DNA of 64,000 nt from contig NZ_NOIT01000002.1 in assembly GCF_004136555.1 (NCBI RefSeq), positions 124,001-188,000 of the forward strand, written 5' to 3'. Source of the DNA: Kocuria carniphila (lineage in GTDB: Bacteria; Actinomycetota; Actinomycetes; Actinomycetales; Micrococcaceae). Made by a program: the position numbers and the translations under genes. The notes below the pieces were generated by a model, which was not told the origin of the DNA, did no database searches, and saw nothing but the letters and a program-made list of their open reading frames with translations. How positions within the stretch are numbered: position 1 is the stretch's first letter; each line of letters starts with the position of its first letter. This document shows, piece by piece, positions 35,400 to 44,191 of the stretch.

Positions 35400-38261
35400 T
35401 CACCTACTCACGCGCTCGAGCACTTGCAACACATGCTCGTAGGGTTTGCCGGTGGCTTCGGTCATGCCCTGCTCGCACGTGCGGTTGAGGGAAACGTAGG
35501 CATCGTAGTAGGTGCCGTTCACCTCGGCAGCTTCCGGGGCCGTGGCGGCCGCGGTGAGCTCGGGGTGCAGCATGCCGCGATCGCCGGCGTAGCCACAGCA
35601 ACCCCAGGCGAAGGGAACGGTGGCTCGTTCCGCTGCAGCATTGGCCAGCCGCATCAGGTGGTCGTTGATGCCCAGCTGAACCGACGAGCACGTGGGGTGG
35701 ACGGCCACAGAACGCAACGGGTCAGATACGGCGATCCGATCGAGCACATGCTCCGAGACGAATTCCACGGCGTCCACGAAACGCAGCGGTGCGTACTTCT
35801 CGGACTCTGCGGCCAACTGCCGCATGGTCTCCAGCCCTTCGGTACACGAGGATGCATCACACACCACCGGCAACCGCCCGTGATCCGATGACTTCCACAG
35901 TGTCTCCAGCGTGCGATGGGACATCGTCTGGTAACCGGTGGGCAGCCCCTTGGACTTCCAGGGCGTGCCGCAGCACGAAGCCGTGATGCCCTCGGGAACG
36001 CTCACTTTCACCCCGGCCCGCTGGCACAGCTTCAGGAATGCCTCGGAGGCGGACGGGCCGGTGCCCTCGACCGTTCCGAACATGGCCCCGATACACGCGG
36101 GGAAGAACACGGCCTCGGCAGCTTCGGCAGGAACGTTCGCGGGCGACGTCGTCAAGAAATCGCGCGATCGGCCACCCGCCGGCAGTTGCGGCTTGTACTG
36201 CGGGACGTTCTCCGCGCCCAGGGCTGCGCGGGCCACCGTGGTGGCGCTGACCGGCAGTACCGCCGGCAGCCGCTTGGCCACGGACAACGCGAAGGCGGCA
36301 CCGGGAGCTGTCACGGACCAGGAACGTGCAAGGCCCGCCCACACGAGATCGGCGACCTTTGAGTGGTTCTCGGAGCGCAGCCGACGCACCAGGTCGCCGG
36401 TGTTGATGTGCACCGGGCACGCGGTCACACACATGCCGTCCACGGCGCAGGTGTCCAGCCCGGCGTAGTCGTACTCGCGGGACAACCGGGCGGCCAACTC
36501 GTGCTTGCCTGCCAACTCCGCCTCCGCGATTTCGCGGCGACCGGCAATGCGCTGCCGCGGGGTCAACGTGAGGTTCTGCGATGGGCATACGGGCTCGCAG
36601 TAACCGCACTCAACACAACGGTCGACCTCCTCTTCCACGGTGGGCGCCGTCTTGAGGTCGCGCAGATACGCGGTGGGGTCATCGGTGAGGATCACGCCCG
36701 GGTTGAACCGGTAGGCGGGATCGATCAGTTGCTTGAGTTCGAGCATCACAGCGTAGAGCTCATCGCCGTACTGCCGTCGCACGAACGGCGCCATGATGCG
36801 CCCGGTACCGTGCTCGGCCTTGAGCGCGCCGCCGCGATCAAGCACGAGATCCACCATGTCCTCGGTGAAGCGTTCATAGCGCTTGAGCTGCTTGGGGTCC
36901 GTGAACTGCTCGTTGAGCATGAAGTGCACGTTGCCGTCCTTGGCGTGCCCGAAAATCACCGAGTCCTCGTAGCCGTGCGCGTCGAACAGCGCAGTCAATT
37001 CCTCGCACGTCTCACCCAACTGCGGCACCGGCACCACGATGTCCTCGAGCAGCGCATTGGAACCGGTCGGCCGGTTGCCGGCCACTGTTGTATAGAGGCC
37101 CTTGCGCACGGTCCAGAGGCTCGCGCGTTCCTTGGGGTCGGTGGCCAGCTGCGCGGGACTTTCCAACCCCAGGTTTTCGAACAACGACGACGCCGCCCGC
37201 GCTTGGTCCCGGACCTCGGCTTCCGAATCCGCCTGGTATTCCACGAGCAGCGCGGCCTGTTGGTCCACGGAGATGTCCATGATCACCGGAGGAGCCTGGC
37301 CGGTGCGTTGGGAGACCTTCAACGAGGTGGCGTCGAGGAGTTCGACGGTGGCGGAATGGACATCCACCAACTGCGGAACGGAGCTCGTAGCCGCCACCAC
37401 CGTGGGGAACACGAGCAGGCCGGTGGCCACGAACCGATGAATGGGAACGGTGCGGAAGACCGCCTCAGCCACGAAACCGAGCGTGCCTTCCGAACCAATC
37501 ATGAGGTGCTCGAGGACCCGCACCGGTTCCTCGAAGTCGACGAACGCGTTGAGCCCGTAGCCCATCGTGTTCTTCATGGCGAACAATCGCTCGATGGTGC
37601 GCACCGACTCGGGGTTCTCCACGACCCTGCGTCGCAGCCTGAGTAGACCCTCATGAAGTTCGGGTTCGGCGGCACGCAACTGGGAGTCCGCATCCGGGGC
37701 CGCAGTGTTGATCACTGTTCCGGAGGGCAGCACCACGGTCATGGATTCCAGGGTGCGGTAGGTGTTGAACTCGGTGCCGCACGCCATCCCTGATGAGTTG
37801 TTGGCCACCACACCGCCCACGGTGCATGCGGCCTCACTCGCGGGATCCGGACCCAGCTTGTACCCGTGGGGAGCCAGGCGGGCATTGACCTGCCGGATGG
37901 TTACCCCGGGCTGAACGCGCACCCGGGCACCGTTGTCCAGGACCTCGACGTCGCGGAAATGGCGGCGCGTGTCCACGAGAACCTGATCGGTGACGGCCTG
38001 CCCGGACAGCGACGTACCGCCCGAGCGCAACGTGAGACCCAGCCCGTGTCGAGCGGCGGCCGCGAACATACTGCCCACGTGCTCTGCGCTCTGGGGGCGT
38101 ACCACTGCTTGCGGTTGCAGCAAATAGTGGGATGCGTCATGAGCCAGAACGCGGCGTTCCAGCTCGCTCTCGGCAATCGCGGTCGTACCGCATGCCTCGC
38201 GCACCTGCGCCACGAAACGCTCGGTGGCGGTGATGGATTGTTCCTGAACGGGTGCGCTCAT
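35400..38261 (-). CDS. FAD-linked oxidase with fused 4Fe-4S and CCG domains (D-lactate dehydrogenase-type)
   Basis: 953 residues from ATG 38261, preceded by AGGAG. The N-terminal half is a PCMH FAD domain (VVRPQSAEHVGSM, LRSGGTSLSGQAV, GPDPASEAACTVGGVVANNS) with the cap domain that ends LKAEHGTGRIMAPFV. Two 4Fe-4S motifs follow near residues 550-625 (CVECGYCEPVCPSQ and CAVDGMCVTACPVHINTG). Two CCG domains end the protein (ITASCCGTPWKSKG near 765, FAWGCCGYAGDRG near 887). This matches the quinone-linked D-lactate/2-hydroxyacid dehydrogenase fusions (Dld-II/YdiJ-like). D-lactate is the likely substrate given the L-lactate system in the same window, but this is inferred. Confidence 0.9.
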   Translation of the reverse strand: MSAPVQEQSITATERFVAQVREACGTTAIAESELERRVLAHDASHYLLQPQAVVRPQSAEHVGSMFAAAARHGLGLTLRSGGTSLSGQAVTDQVLVDTRRHFRDVEVLDNGARVRVQPGVTIRQVNARLAPHGYKLGPDPASEAACTVGGVVANNSSGMACGTEFNTYRTLESMTVVLPSGTVINTAAPDADSQLRAAEPELHEGLLRLRRRVVENPESVRTIERLFAMKNTMGYGLNAFVDFEEPVRVLEHLMIGSEGTLGFVAEAVFRTVPIHRFVATGLLVFPTVVAATSSVPQLVDVHSATVELLDATSLKVSQRTGQAPPVIMDISVDQQAALLVEYQADSEAEVRDQARAASSLFENLGLESPAQLATDPKERASLWTVRKGLYTTVAGNRPTGSNALLEDIVVPVPQLGETCEELTALFDAHGYEDSVIFGHAKDGNVHFMLNEQFTDPKQLKRYERFTEDMVDLVLDRGGALKAEHGTGRIMAPFVRRQYGDELYAVMLELKQLIDPAYRFNPGVILTDDPTAYLRDLKTAPTVEEEVDRCVECGYCEPVCPSQNLTLTPRQRIAGRREIAEAELAGKHELAARLSREYDYAGLDTCAVDGMCVTACPVHINTGDLVRRLRSENHSKVADLVWAGLARSWSVTAPGAAFALSVAKRLPAVLPVSATTVARAALGAENVPQYKPQLPAGGRSRDFLTTSPANVPAEAAEAVFFPACIGAMFGTVEGTGPSASEAFLKLCQRAGVKVSVPEGITASCCGTPWKSKGLPTGYQTMSHRTLETLWKSSDHGRLPVVCDASSCTEGLETMRQLAAESEKYAPLRFVDAVEFVSEHVLDRIAVSDPLRSVAVHPTCSSVQLGINDHLMRLANAAAERATVPFAWGCCGYAGDRGMLHPELTAAATAPEAAEVNGTYYDAYVSLNRTCEQGMTEATGKPYEHVLQVLERVSR

Positions 38262-38400
38262 CTGATGCTCCTGCCGGGTGTGACGGTCCTGACACCCATT
38301 GTAAGACCACAGGCCGACATGCACTCGGCACTGCCACCGGAAGCGTGGTTCTTGGCAGTCAGAGGGCCGGCCGATCGAAGTCAGGCGGCGTCGGCGGGTC

Positions 38401-39315
38401 TTAGTCCGTGAGCGTGACCAGCACCGCTTGGGGAGGGCAGAACAACCGCACAGGGGCGAAACGGGATTCGCCGAGCCCTTGCGATATATTGACTGGCACG
38501 CCGCGGTGATCGATCAGGCCCTTGCAGATGGCGGGGTCCAGGTCGCAGTTGCTCACCAGGGCGCGACCTCCGGGGAGGCAGACCTGACCGCCGTGGGTGT
38601 GTCCGGCGAAGACGAGATCCGCGCCGTCGGCCACGAACCGGTCCAGGGTGCGCAAGTACGGGGCGTGTGCCACGCCGATACGGAGGGCGGCAGCGTCGTC
38701 CTCGAAAGAGGCAGCGGGAAAACCCGGGTGCCGGTCGTAGGCGAGGTGCGGATCGTCCACGCCCGAGAAGTCGAGCACCGTGTCCCGTACGCGCAGCCGA
38801 TCGTGGCGATTGATGAGCCCGGTCCAGCCGGCGGCGTCGAAGGCGCGGTGCATGTCCGCGGTGGGCAGACGTGTGTTGTCCGTCGGATCTTCGCTGGCAG
38901 TGGTCTTCCACAGGTACCGGAAGGGGTTCTTCAGCTCCGGCGCGAAATAGCAGTTGGAACCGGGAACATACACGCCCGGGAACTCGAAGAGCGGCTCGAG
39001 GATCTCCAGCAGATAGGGCAGCGCCCGCATGTGGGACAGGTTGTCGCCCGTGTCGATCACCAGGTCCGGACGAAGTGCCGCCAGCGATTGGACGAAGCGC
39101 TTCTTGGCCTCCTGGCCCGGGACCGTGTGCAGGTCGGAGATGTGCAGGATCCGTAGCGGCCTGGACCCCGCGGGCAACGCCCGCAGAGTCTCTTGCCGCA
39201 GTTGGAACCTGCGCCGTTCACCAAAGATCCCCCACGCGGCGGTGCCCGCGCCCACGGCACCTACCCCTGCGGTAAGTGTCGCGGCTGCGCGGGCGCCGTT
39301 ACTCATGGAACTCAT
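38401..39315 (-). CDS. Membrane-anchored metallophosphoesterase
   Basis: 304 residues. An N-terminal hydrophobic stretch (AAATLTAGVGAVGAGTAAWG) may anchor it. The calcineurin-like motifs are ILHISDLHTVPG, LVIDTGDNLSHM, then GSNCYFAP where most relatives have Gly-Asn-His, and VFAGHTHGGQVCLPG. The Gly-Ser-Asn variant is usual in the actinobacterial group that sits beside class A PBP genes. Its ATG overlaps the PBP stop, so it is co-transcribed and probably acts at the envelope. The substrate is unknown. Confidence 0.9.
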   Translation of the reverse strand: MSSMSNGARAAATLTAGVGAVGAGTAAWGIFGERRRFQLRQETLRALPAGSRPLRILHISDLHTVPGQEAKKRFVQSLAALRPDLVIDTGDNLSHMRALPYLLEILEPLFEFPGVYVPGSNCYFAPELKNPFRYLWKTTASEDPTDNTRLPTADMHRAFDAAGWTGLINRHDRLRVRDTVLDFSGVDDPHLAYDRHPGFPAASFEDDAAALRIGVAHAPYLRTLDRFVADGADLVFAGHTHGGQVCLPGGRALVSNCDLDPAICKGLIDHRGVPVNISQGLGESRFAPVRLFCPPQAVLVTLTD

Positions 39316-41453
39316 TTGTTCGTGGAGAGCACGCGTGACGGCGGATCCGAGAACTCGGACGTGTCGTAGTCGCGGGCCACGTCACGCATGTAGTTCTGCC
39401 ACTGGGCACCGGCGTAAGTGGAGCCGTCCACCCAGTCCGTGTCCGAGCCGCCCGTGCGGCCACCGATGGACAGACCGTTCAGCGAACGGGAGCCCAGCTC
39501 ATAGTTACCGACCCACGAGGCGGTGGACAGGCCCTTGGTGTAGCCCATCATCCAGGTCTGGGTGGAGTTGTCGGTGGTGCCGGTCTTGGCGGCGGATGCG
39601 CCCGGAAGGTCGATATCACGCTGCCAACCGGAACCGCGGGTCAGAGTCTGGTTCAGGGTGTAGTTCACGCCCTGGGCCACTTCTTCCTTGATCACGCGTT
39701 CGCACTTGTCCGCGGGAACGTCATAGGTCTTGCCGGTGAAGTCCTCGACCTTGGTCATAGAGCGGACTTCACACATCACGCCATCGTTGGCGAAGGCCGA
39801 GAATGCACGAGCCATGGTCATGGGCGCGATGTCCACCGAACCGCCCAGCAGCGAGGACAGGATGGTCGTGTCCACGGGCTCACCGGTCTTGCCGTCGCGG
39901 ATGCCCAACTGCTCGGAGATCTCACCGATGTCGCACAGGTCCAGATCGGCAGCCATGGCGAACAGCGCGGAGTTGATCGAGTTGTACAGGCCGTAGTCGA
40001 CCTGCATCCGACGCTCGTAACCGCGCTCCGCGTTCTGGAACTCGAAACCGTTGCCGTCGTCGCCGGGCTCGTACTTCACGCCGCCGGGCAGGCAGGATGC
40101 GCGCCACTTGTAGTCGGCCGGGTAGTGCGTGCGGCTCGCGTCAATGGTGGCCTTCACGCCCTTACCCGCGTTGATCCACTGGGCCAGGGTCAGCGGCTTG
40201 TAGGTCGAACCCACCTGGAAGCCACCGGCACCACCCATCGTGGTGTCCACGTTGAAGTTGTAGGTGGTGTTGGAGTCGCCCTCGGCACCGGAGTAGAAGG
40301 TGTTCTGTGCCATCGATGCGATGTGACCGTTCTCGGGCTCCAAGGACACCAGGGCAGTGGAGACGTTGTCCGGGTTGTTGTCACGCGGCTGGGTCTTGTT
40401 GACCTCGCGCTCGGCGGCGCGCTGCGCGTTCATGTCCAGCGTGGTGTGGATGGTCAGGCCGCCGCGCTGCAGGGTGGCCAGACGCTCGTCCGGGGTGGCA
40501 CCGAAGGCCTCGGACTGCATGAACTCGTTCTGCACGTAATCGCAGAAGTACGGTGCGGTTTCAGCGGCAGTGCAGCCGGAATTGCTCGTGTGGATGTCCA
40601 GATCCAGGGGAGCCGCAACGGCCTGATCGTGTTGCTGCTGCGTAATGGAACCGGTCTGCAGCATGGTGTCGAGCACCAGGTTGCGACGCTGTTCGGAGGC
40701 TTCCGGGTTCGCTTGAGGGTTGTAGTAGTTGGGGGACTGGACCATGCCGGCCAGGACTGCCGACTGCTGAATGTCCAACTCGGACGCCGGGATGCCCCAG
40801 AAGTACTGGGCTGCGGCCTCGACACCGTAGTTCTGGCCACCGAACAAGACAATGTTGAGGTAGCCCTCCAAGATCTCGTCCTTGGACATCTCCTGTTCCA
40901 TGGACAGTGCGAGCTTGATCTCCTTGATCTTGTCCACCACGCCCTTGTCGGAACCAATGGTGCTGGCCTGCTCGCCGGCACGGACCTGCTGGTCGATGAG
41001 CAGGTTGTTCACGTACTGCTGAGTGATGGTGGAGGCACCCTGACGGGCACTCGGGCGCAAGATGTTGTTGCCCATGGCGCGCACGATACCGCCGGTGTCC
41101 ACGCCACCGTGCTCATAGAAGTCACGGTCCTCAATGGCCAGGATGGCATCCTGCATGTGCGGGGACATGTCCGCCAGCTCGACCGGTTCACGGTTCTGAG
41201 CGAAGAACGTCGCAATTTCGGTTCCGTCGCGAGCGACCACCGTGGAGGAGCGGGACAGCGGACCCATCTCCATCTCATCCGGGAGGGACTTGAACCATCC
41301 GATGGAAGCGTTGGAAGCCATGCCAACTGCCGCTGCGGGCGGAACGAGTAACCCTGCTGCCACGATGCCTGCGACGACTGCGGTGGCGAGGAAAGCCACA
41401 ACGTTGCCGAAGACCGAGGTGGACTCGGAGTCCGAATTCTTGCGTGATGCCAT
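39312..41453 (-). CDS. Class A penicillin-binding protein (transglycosylase/transpeptidase)
   Basis: 713 residues from ATG 41453. A cytoplasmic tail and one membrane helix (VVAFLATAVVAGIVAAGLLV) come first. The glycosyltransferase domain has the catalytic Glu in ILAIEDRDFYEHGGVD near residue 106 and QGASTITQQYVNNLL. The transpeptidase domain has the nucleophile motif Ser-Thr-Tyr-Lys near 415, Ser-Ile-Asn in GLYNSINSALFAM, and Lys-Thr-Gly-Thr near 622. It polymerises and crosslinks peptidoglycan outside the membrane. TACACT lies six bases before the ATG, suggesting a leaderless message. No PASTA domain is present. Confidence 0.95.
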   Translation of the reverse strand: MASRKNSDSESTSVFGNVVAFLATAVVAGIVAAGLLVPPAAAVGMASNASIGWFKSLPDEMEMGPLSRSSTVVARDGTEIATFFAQNREPVELADMSPHMQDAILAIEDRDFYEHGGVDTGGIVRAMGNNILRPSARQGASTITQQYVNNLLIDQQVRAGEQASTIGSDKGVVDKIKEIKLALSMEQEMSKDEILEGYLNIVLFGGQNYGVEAAAQYFWGIPASELDIQQSAVLAGMVQSPNYYNPQANPEASEQRRNLVLDTMLQTGSITQQQHDQAVAAPLDLDIHTSNSGCTAAETAPYFCDYVQNEFMQSEAFGATPDERLATLQRGGLTIHTTLDMNAQRAAEREVNKTQPRDNNPDNVSTALVSLEPENGHIASMAQNTFYSGAEGDSNTTYNFNVDTTMGGAGGFQVGSTYKPLTLAQWINAGKGVKATIDASRTHYPADYKWRASCLPGGVKYEPGDDGNGFEFQNAERGYERRMQVDYGLYNSINSALFAMAADLDLCDIGEISEQLGIRDGKTGEPVDTTILSSLLGGSVDIAPMTMARAFSAFANDGVMCEVRSMTKVEDFTGKTYDVPADKCERVIKEEVAQGVNYTLNQTLTRGSGWQRDIDLPGASAAKTGTTDNSTQTWMMGYTKGLSTASWVGNYELGSRSLNGLSIGGRTGGSDTDWVDGSTYAGAQWQNYMRDVARDYDTSEFSDPPSRVLSTNK

Positions 41454-41569
41454 TGCGCCAGTGTACAAGCCAGGACTGGAAGCAAGTGTGCACCAGAGAG
41501 CACTGTCACAGTGGTTCGCCAGCAAACTTTGAACGGACATGACCGGAGCCTGGCACTAGGGTGGTGACC

Positions 41570-41764
41570 ATGACCACTTGGGAGTATGCAACCGTTCCGC
41601 TCATGATCCACGCTACTAAGCAGATCCTCGACAACTGGGGTGACGACGGCTGGGAGTTGGTGACCGTCCTGCCGGGCACTCAGGCCGCCGATGTTCCCGC
41701 CGGTAACGTCAACGCACCGGTCCAGACCAACCCCATCGCGTATTTCAAGCGACCCAAGAACTGA
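41570..41764 (+). CDS. DUF4177-like small protein
   Basis: 64 residues, MTTWEYATVPLMIHATKQIL then DNWGDDGWELVTVLPG. The Trp-Glu-Tyr start and the Gly-x-x-Gly-Trp-Glu-Leu-Val turn define DUF4177. The function is unknown. It is consistently found just before ridA in Micrococcales; here the gap is 31 bases. GGGTGG upstream may serve as the ribosome-binding site. Confidence 0.88.
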   Translation: MTTWEYATVPLMIHATKQILDNWGDDGWELVTVLPGTQAADVPAGNVNAPVQTNPIAYFKRPKN

Positions 41765-41795
41765 TCGACCTGCATCGAAAGGGCCACCCAGAACC

Positions 41796-42275
41796 ATGAG
41801 CAGCTCGATTGAAGAACGCATCAAAGAACTAGGACTCACCCTGCCCGAGGTGTCCGCGCCGGTGGCGGCTTACGCTCCCGCCGCGGTCTCGGGCAAGTAC
41901 GTCTACACCGCGGGTCAACTGCCGTTCGTCGACGGCGCTCTGCCCGCCACGGGCGTGGTGAGCGAGACCGAGGGTGAGAACCACGTCAGCCCGGAACGCG
42001 CCAAGGAATTGGCCGCGCGCTCGGCCCTCAATGCCGTGGCGGCCGTCAAGGCCGAGATCGAAGACCTGGACCGCGTGGTCCGAGTTGTGAAGGTCACCGG
42101 GTTCGTGGCCTCCGCCCCCGATTTCTACGGTCAGCCCGGCGTGATCGATGGCGCATCCACGCTCCTGGGCGACATCTTCGGAGAAAAGGGTAAGCATGCC
42201 CGTTCAGCGGTGGGTGTGAGTGTGCTGCCGCTGAACTCGCCCGTGGAGGTCGAACTGATTGTCGAGTTCAGCTAA
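41796..42275 (+). CDS. RidA-family (YjgF/YER057c/UK114) deaminase
   Basis: 159 residues from ATG 41796. RidA proteins hydrolyse reactive enamine/imine intermediates formed by PLP enzymes. Visible blocks are YTAGQLPFVDGALPATGVVS, ARSALNAVAAVKAEIEDLDR and VVKVTGFVASAPDFYGQPGV, and the end SPVEVELIVEF. The N-terminal MSSSIEERIKELGLTLPE identifies the longer bacterial subgroup (YjgH/Rid2-like). The conserved Arg of true RidA is not evident in the final strand, so the activity may differ. Confidence 0.92.
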   Translation: MSSSIEERIKELGLTLPEVSAPVAAYAPAAVSGKYVYTAGQLPFVDGALPATGVVSETEGENHVSPERAKELAARSALNAVAAVKAEIEDLDRVVRVVKVTGFVASAPDFYGQPGVIDGASTLLGDIFGEKGKHARSAVGVSVLPLNSPVEVELIVEFS

Positions 42276-43185
42276 CACCACGGCTCGCGGGTCGGCCGAA
42301 CGGTTGTTCCACGTTCCGCAGGCGCATCGGAAGGCCGCGTTGGCCTGGTTGGATCGGGGCGTGGGAATCCACGGTTCGGCCCCCAGGCACGCGTCCTCCG
42401 TAGTGGTGGTCCGCGATGGCGACCACGGTGTGGAAGCGCTGATGATGTTCCGCCCGGATCGGCCGTCATTTGGACAGCTTTCCTTCCCCGGCGGGCTCCT
42501 GGAACCCAGTGACGACGAACCGCTCATCTGGTCCGGACCTCGCCCCACCGAGTGGGCCAACAAGCTCGGCTCGGATGATATCGGCCTGGCTCGTCGAGCC
42601 GTGGTCGCCGCTGCACGGCGGGTGTTCGTGGAAACAGGGTTGCTCTTCGCCGGTTCCGAGGGCGACGGCATAGCCGAGCACGTGGACGGCGCGGACTGGA
42701 TGCTGGCGCGTCAACAACTCTCGGACCTGGACATCTCTTTCGCCGGGGTCCTGTCCAACAGGGTGTTCGCCTTCAGAACCGAACTGCTGCGTCCGCTTGC
42801 TCGCTGGATGACCTCCGACTTCGTCCACCAGCGCGTGGACCTGAGATACTTCGCCGCGGTGCTCCCCGTGGGGCAGCGGTGTTCGCCCCTGAAAACCCGC
42901 GCCAGGGACTCATGGTTGGGGTGGGTTGATGCCGCGACCCTGCTTGAGCATCCCCACGACACTGCGGTACCCGCACTCTTTGCGGACCGGAACGCTCAGC
43001 ACGGAGAATCCGGCCAGGAGTTCAATCTGGGAGAAGTGGCCACCCCGGGTGTCCAGACGATCCTCGGCATGATCGCGCGGGCGAATTCGGCCATTGCTTT
43101 CCTCAGCGCCCGCCGGGACATGACCGTTCAAACCCCGTCATTGGATGTTCGAAACGGTGACCCGGTGCTCGTACTGAACAACTGA
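42259..43185 (+). CDS. NUDIX-fold protein with degenerate Nudix box
   Basis: 308 residues from TTG 42259, which overlaps ridA by 17 bases and has GGAGG 12 bases upstream. The first part of the Nudix box is visible (FPGGLLEPSDD). A 20-residue insertion follows, and the metal-binding half reads ARRVFVETGLLF, where the canonical Arg-Glu-x-x-Glu-Glu-x-Gly has become Arg-Arg-x-x-Val-Glu-x-Gly. Two of the usual acidic metal ligands are therefore missing, so hydrolysis is doubtful. The position next to ridA and an MBL-fold gene is usual in relatives, but the MBL gene is absent here. Confidence 0.85.
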   Translation: MSSSANTTARGSAERLFHVPQAHRKAALAWLDRGVGIHGSAPRHASSVVVVRDGDHGVEALMMFRPDRPSFGQLSFPGGLLEPSDDEPLIWSGPRPTEWANKLGSDDIGLARRAVVAAARRVFVETGLLFAGSEGDGIAEHVDGADWMLARQQLSDLDISFAGVLSNRVFAFRTELLRPLARWMTSDFVHQRVDLRYFAAVLPVGQRCSPLKTRARDSWLGWVDAATLLEHPHDTAVPALFADRNAQHGESGQEFNLGEVATPGVQTILGMIARANSAIAFLSARRDMTVQTPSLDVRNGDPVLVLNN

Positions 43186-43188
43186 AAA

Positions 43189-43218
43189 CGCCGCGGCACC
43201 CGAGTGGGTGCCGCGGCG
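43189..43218. terminator. Bidirectional terminator between NUDIX and glxR
   Basis: CGCCGCGGCACCC (43189-43201) and GGGTGCCGCGGCG (43206-43218) form a perfect 13-base-pair stem with a GAGT tetraloop, preceded by AAAA, between convergent genes. Confidence 0.88.
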
Positions 43219-43263
43219 TCGTCGGCGGGTCGGCGCGTGACACGCGACCGCCGCGCGGAAGTC

Positions 43264-43941
43264 TTAGCGCGAACGCTGCTTGAGGCGCTGCAGGTCCAGG
43301 ATGACCACGGCGCGCGCCTCCAGACGGATCCAACCGCGCTGTACGAACTCGGCCAGGGCCTTGTTCACGGTTTCACGGGAAGCGCCCACGAGCTGAGCCA
43401 GCTCTTCCTGGGTGAGCTCGTGAGCCACCAGGATGCCGTCCGTTGCGGGGCGGCCGAAGCGGTCCGCGAGGTCGAGCAGTGCCTTGGCGACGCGGCCCGG
43501 AACGTCCGAGAAGACCAGATCGGCCAGGTTCTCGTTGGTGCGGCGTAAGCGGCGGGCCAAAGCCTGCAGCAACTGCGCGGAGACCTCCGGGGAGCGGGTG
43601 ATGACCTTGCGCAGGTTCTCGTGCTTCAACCCGGCCAAGCGCGTCTCGGACACGGCGGTTGCCGAAGTGGAGCGGGGGCTCGGGTCGAACAAAGCCATCT
43701 CCCCGAAAATCTCACCCGGGCCCATGATGGCCACCAGGTTCTCGCGGCCGTCGCTGGCGGTGCGGCCCAGCTTGATCTTGCCGGAAATGATGAAGTAGAG
43801 CTGATCTCCGGGATCGCCTTCGTAGAAGAGGGCGGAGCCGCGGGAGAGGTCAACCTCGGTGATCTCCTCGGTCAGCGCGGAAAAAGCTTCATCGTCCAGT
43901 GAAGCAAACAGCGGGGCGCGGCGGAGGACGTCGGTATCCAA
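43264..43941 (-). CDS. glxR: Crp/Fnr-family regulator, GlxR orthologue
   Basis: 225 residues from TTG 43941. This start is chosen because GAGGAG lies six bases before it and because GlxR proteins begin MDxxVLRRAPLF; an upstream ATG at 43956 would place the ribosome-binding site inside the gene. The cyclic-nucleotide domain includes GDQLYFIISGKIKLGR and the phosphate-binding GEIFGEMALFDPSPRSTSAT. The helix-turn-helix is LTQEELAQLVGASRETVNKA. GlxR is the cAMP-dependent global regulator of carbon metabolism in corynebacteria and relatives. It is divergent from the MarP-like gene with about 250 bases between. Confidence 0.92.
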   Translation of the reverse strand: MDTDVLRRAPLFASLDDEAFSALTEEITEVDLSRGSALFYEGDPGDQLYFIISGKIKLGRTASDGRENLVAIMGPGEIFGEMALFDPSPRSTSATAVSETRLAGLKHENLRKVITRSPEVSAQLLQALARRLRRTNENLADLVFSDVPGRVAKALLDLADRFGRPATDGILVAHELTQEELAQLVGASRETVNKALAEFVQRGWIRLEARAVVILDLQRLKQRSR

Positions 43942-44191
43942 GGTGGTTCTCCTCAACAGTTGGGGGTGCGCCGACTGAAGGCGCTATTTGTCACCATCGT
44001 AACGAGTTTCACACTTCACGGGGCTGACAAGCCCTTGCGCTGAGTGTGAACGCATCGTGTGACGGGTTTATGACGGTCTGTGATCAGCGTAACGCACGGT
44101 CCGGTTTCACGGTTTTCTCAGACCCGAGCCCTAAGCTCACTAACTACTTGTCTACCGCCCGCAGCCTGCGGCGCGACCTCGAAGGACGTAC

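Noticed and set aside
40125-41351. Long plus-strand open frame of about 400 codons
   Set aside because: It runs antisense through the class A PBP gene, has Gly/His/Val-rich composition typical of GC-rich shadow frames, and shows no family motif.
43960-44110. Possible GlxR (TGTGA-N6-TCACA) sites before glxR and the MarP-like gene
   Set aside because: GTGTGA occurs twice in the same orientation and TGTGATCAGCGTAACG has only one good half-site; none is a convincing palindrome.
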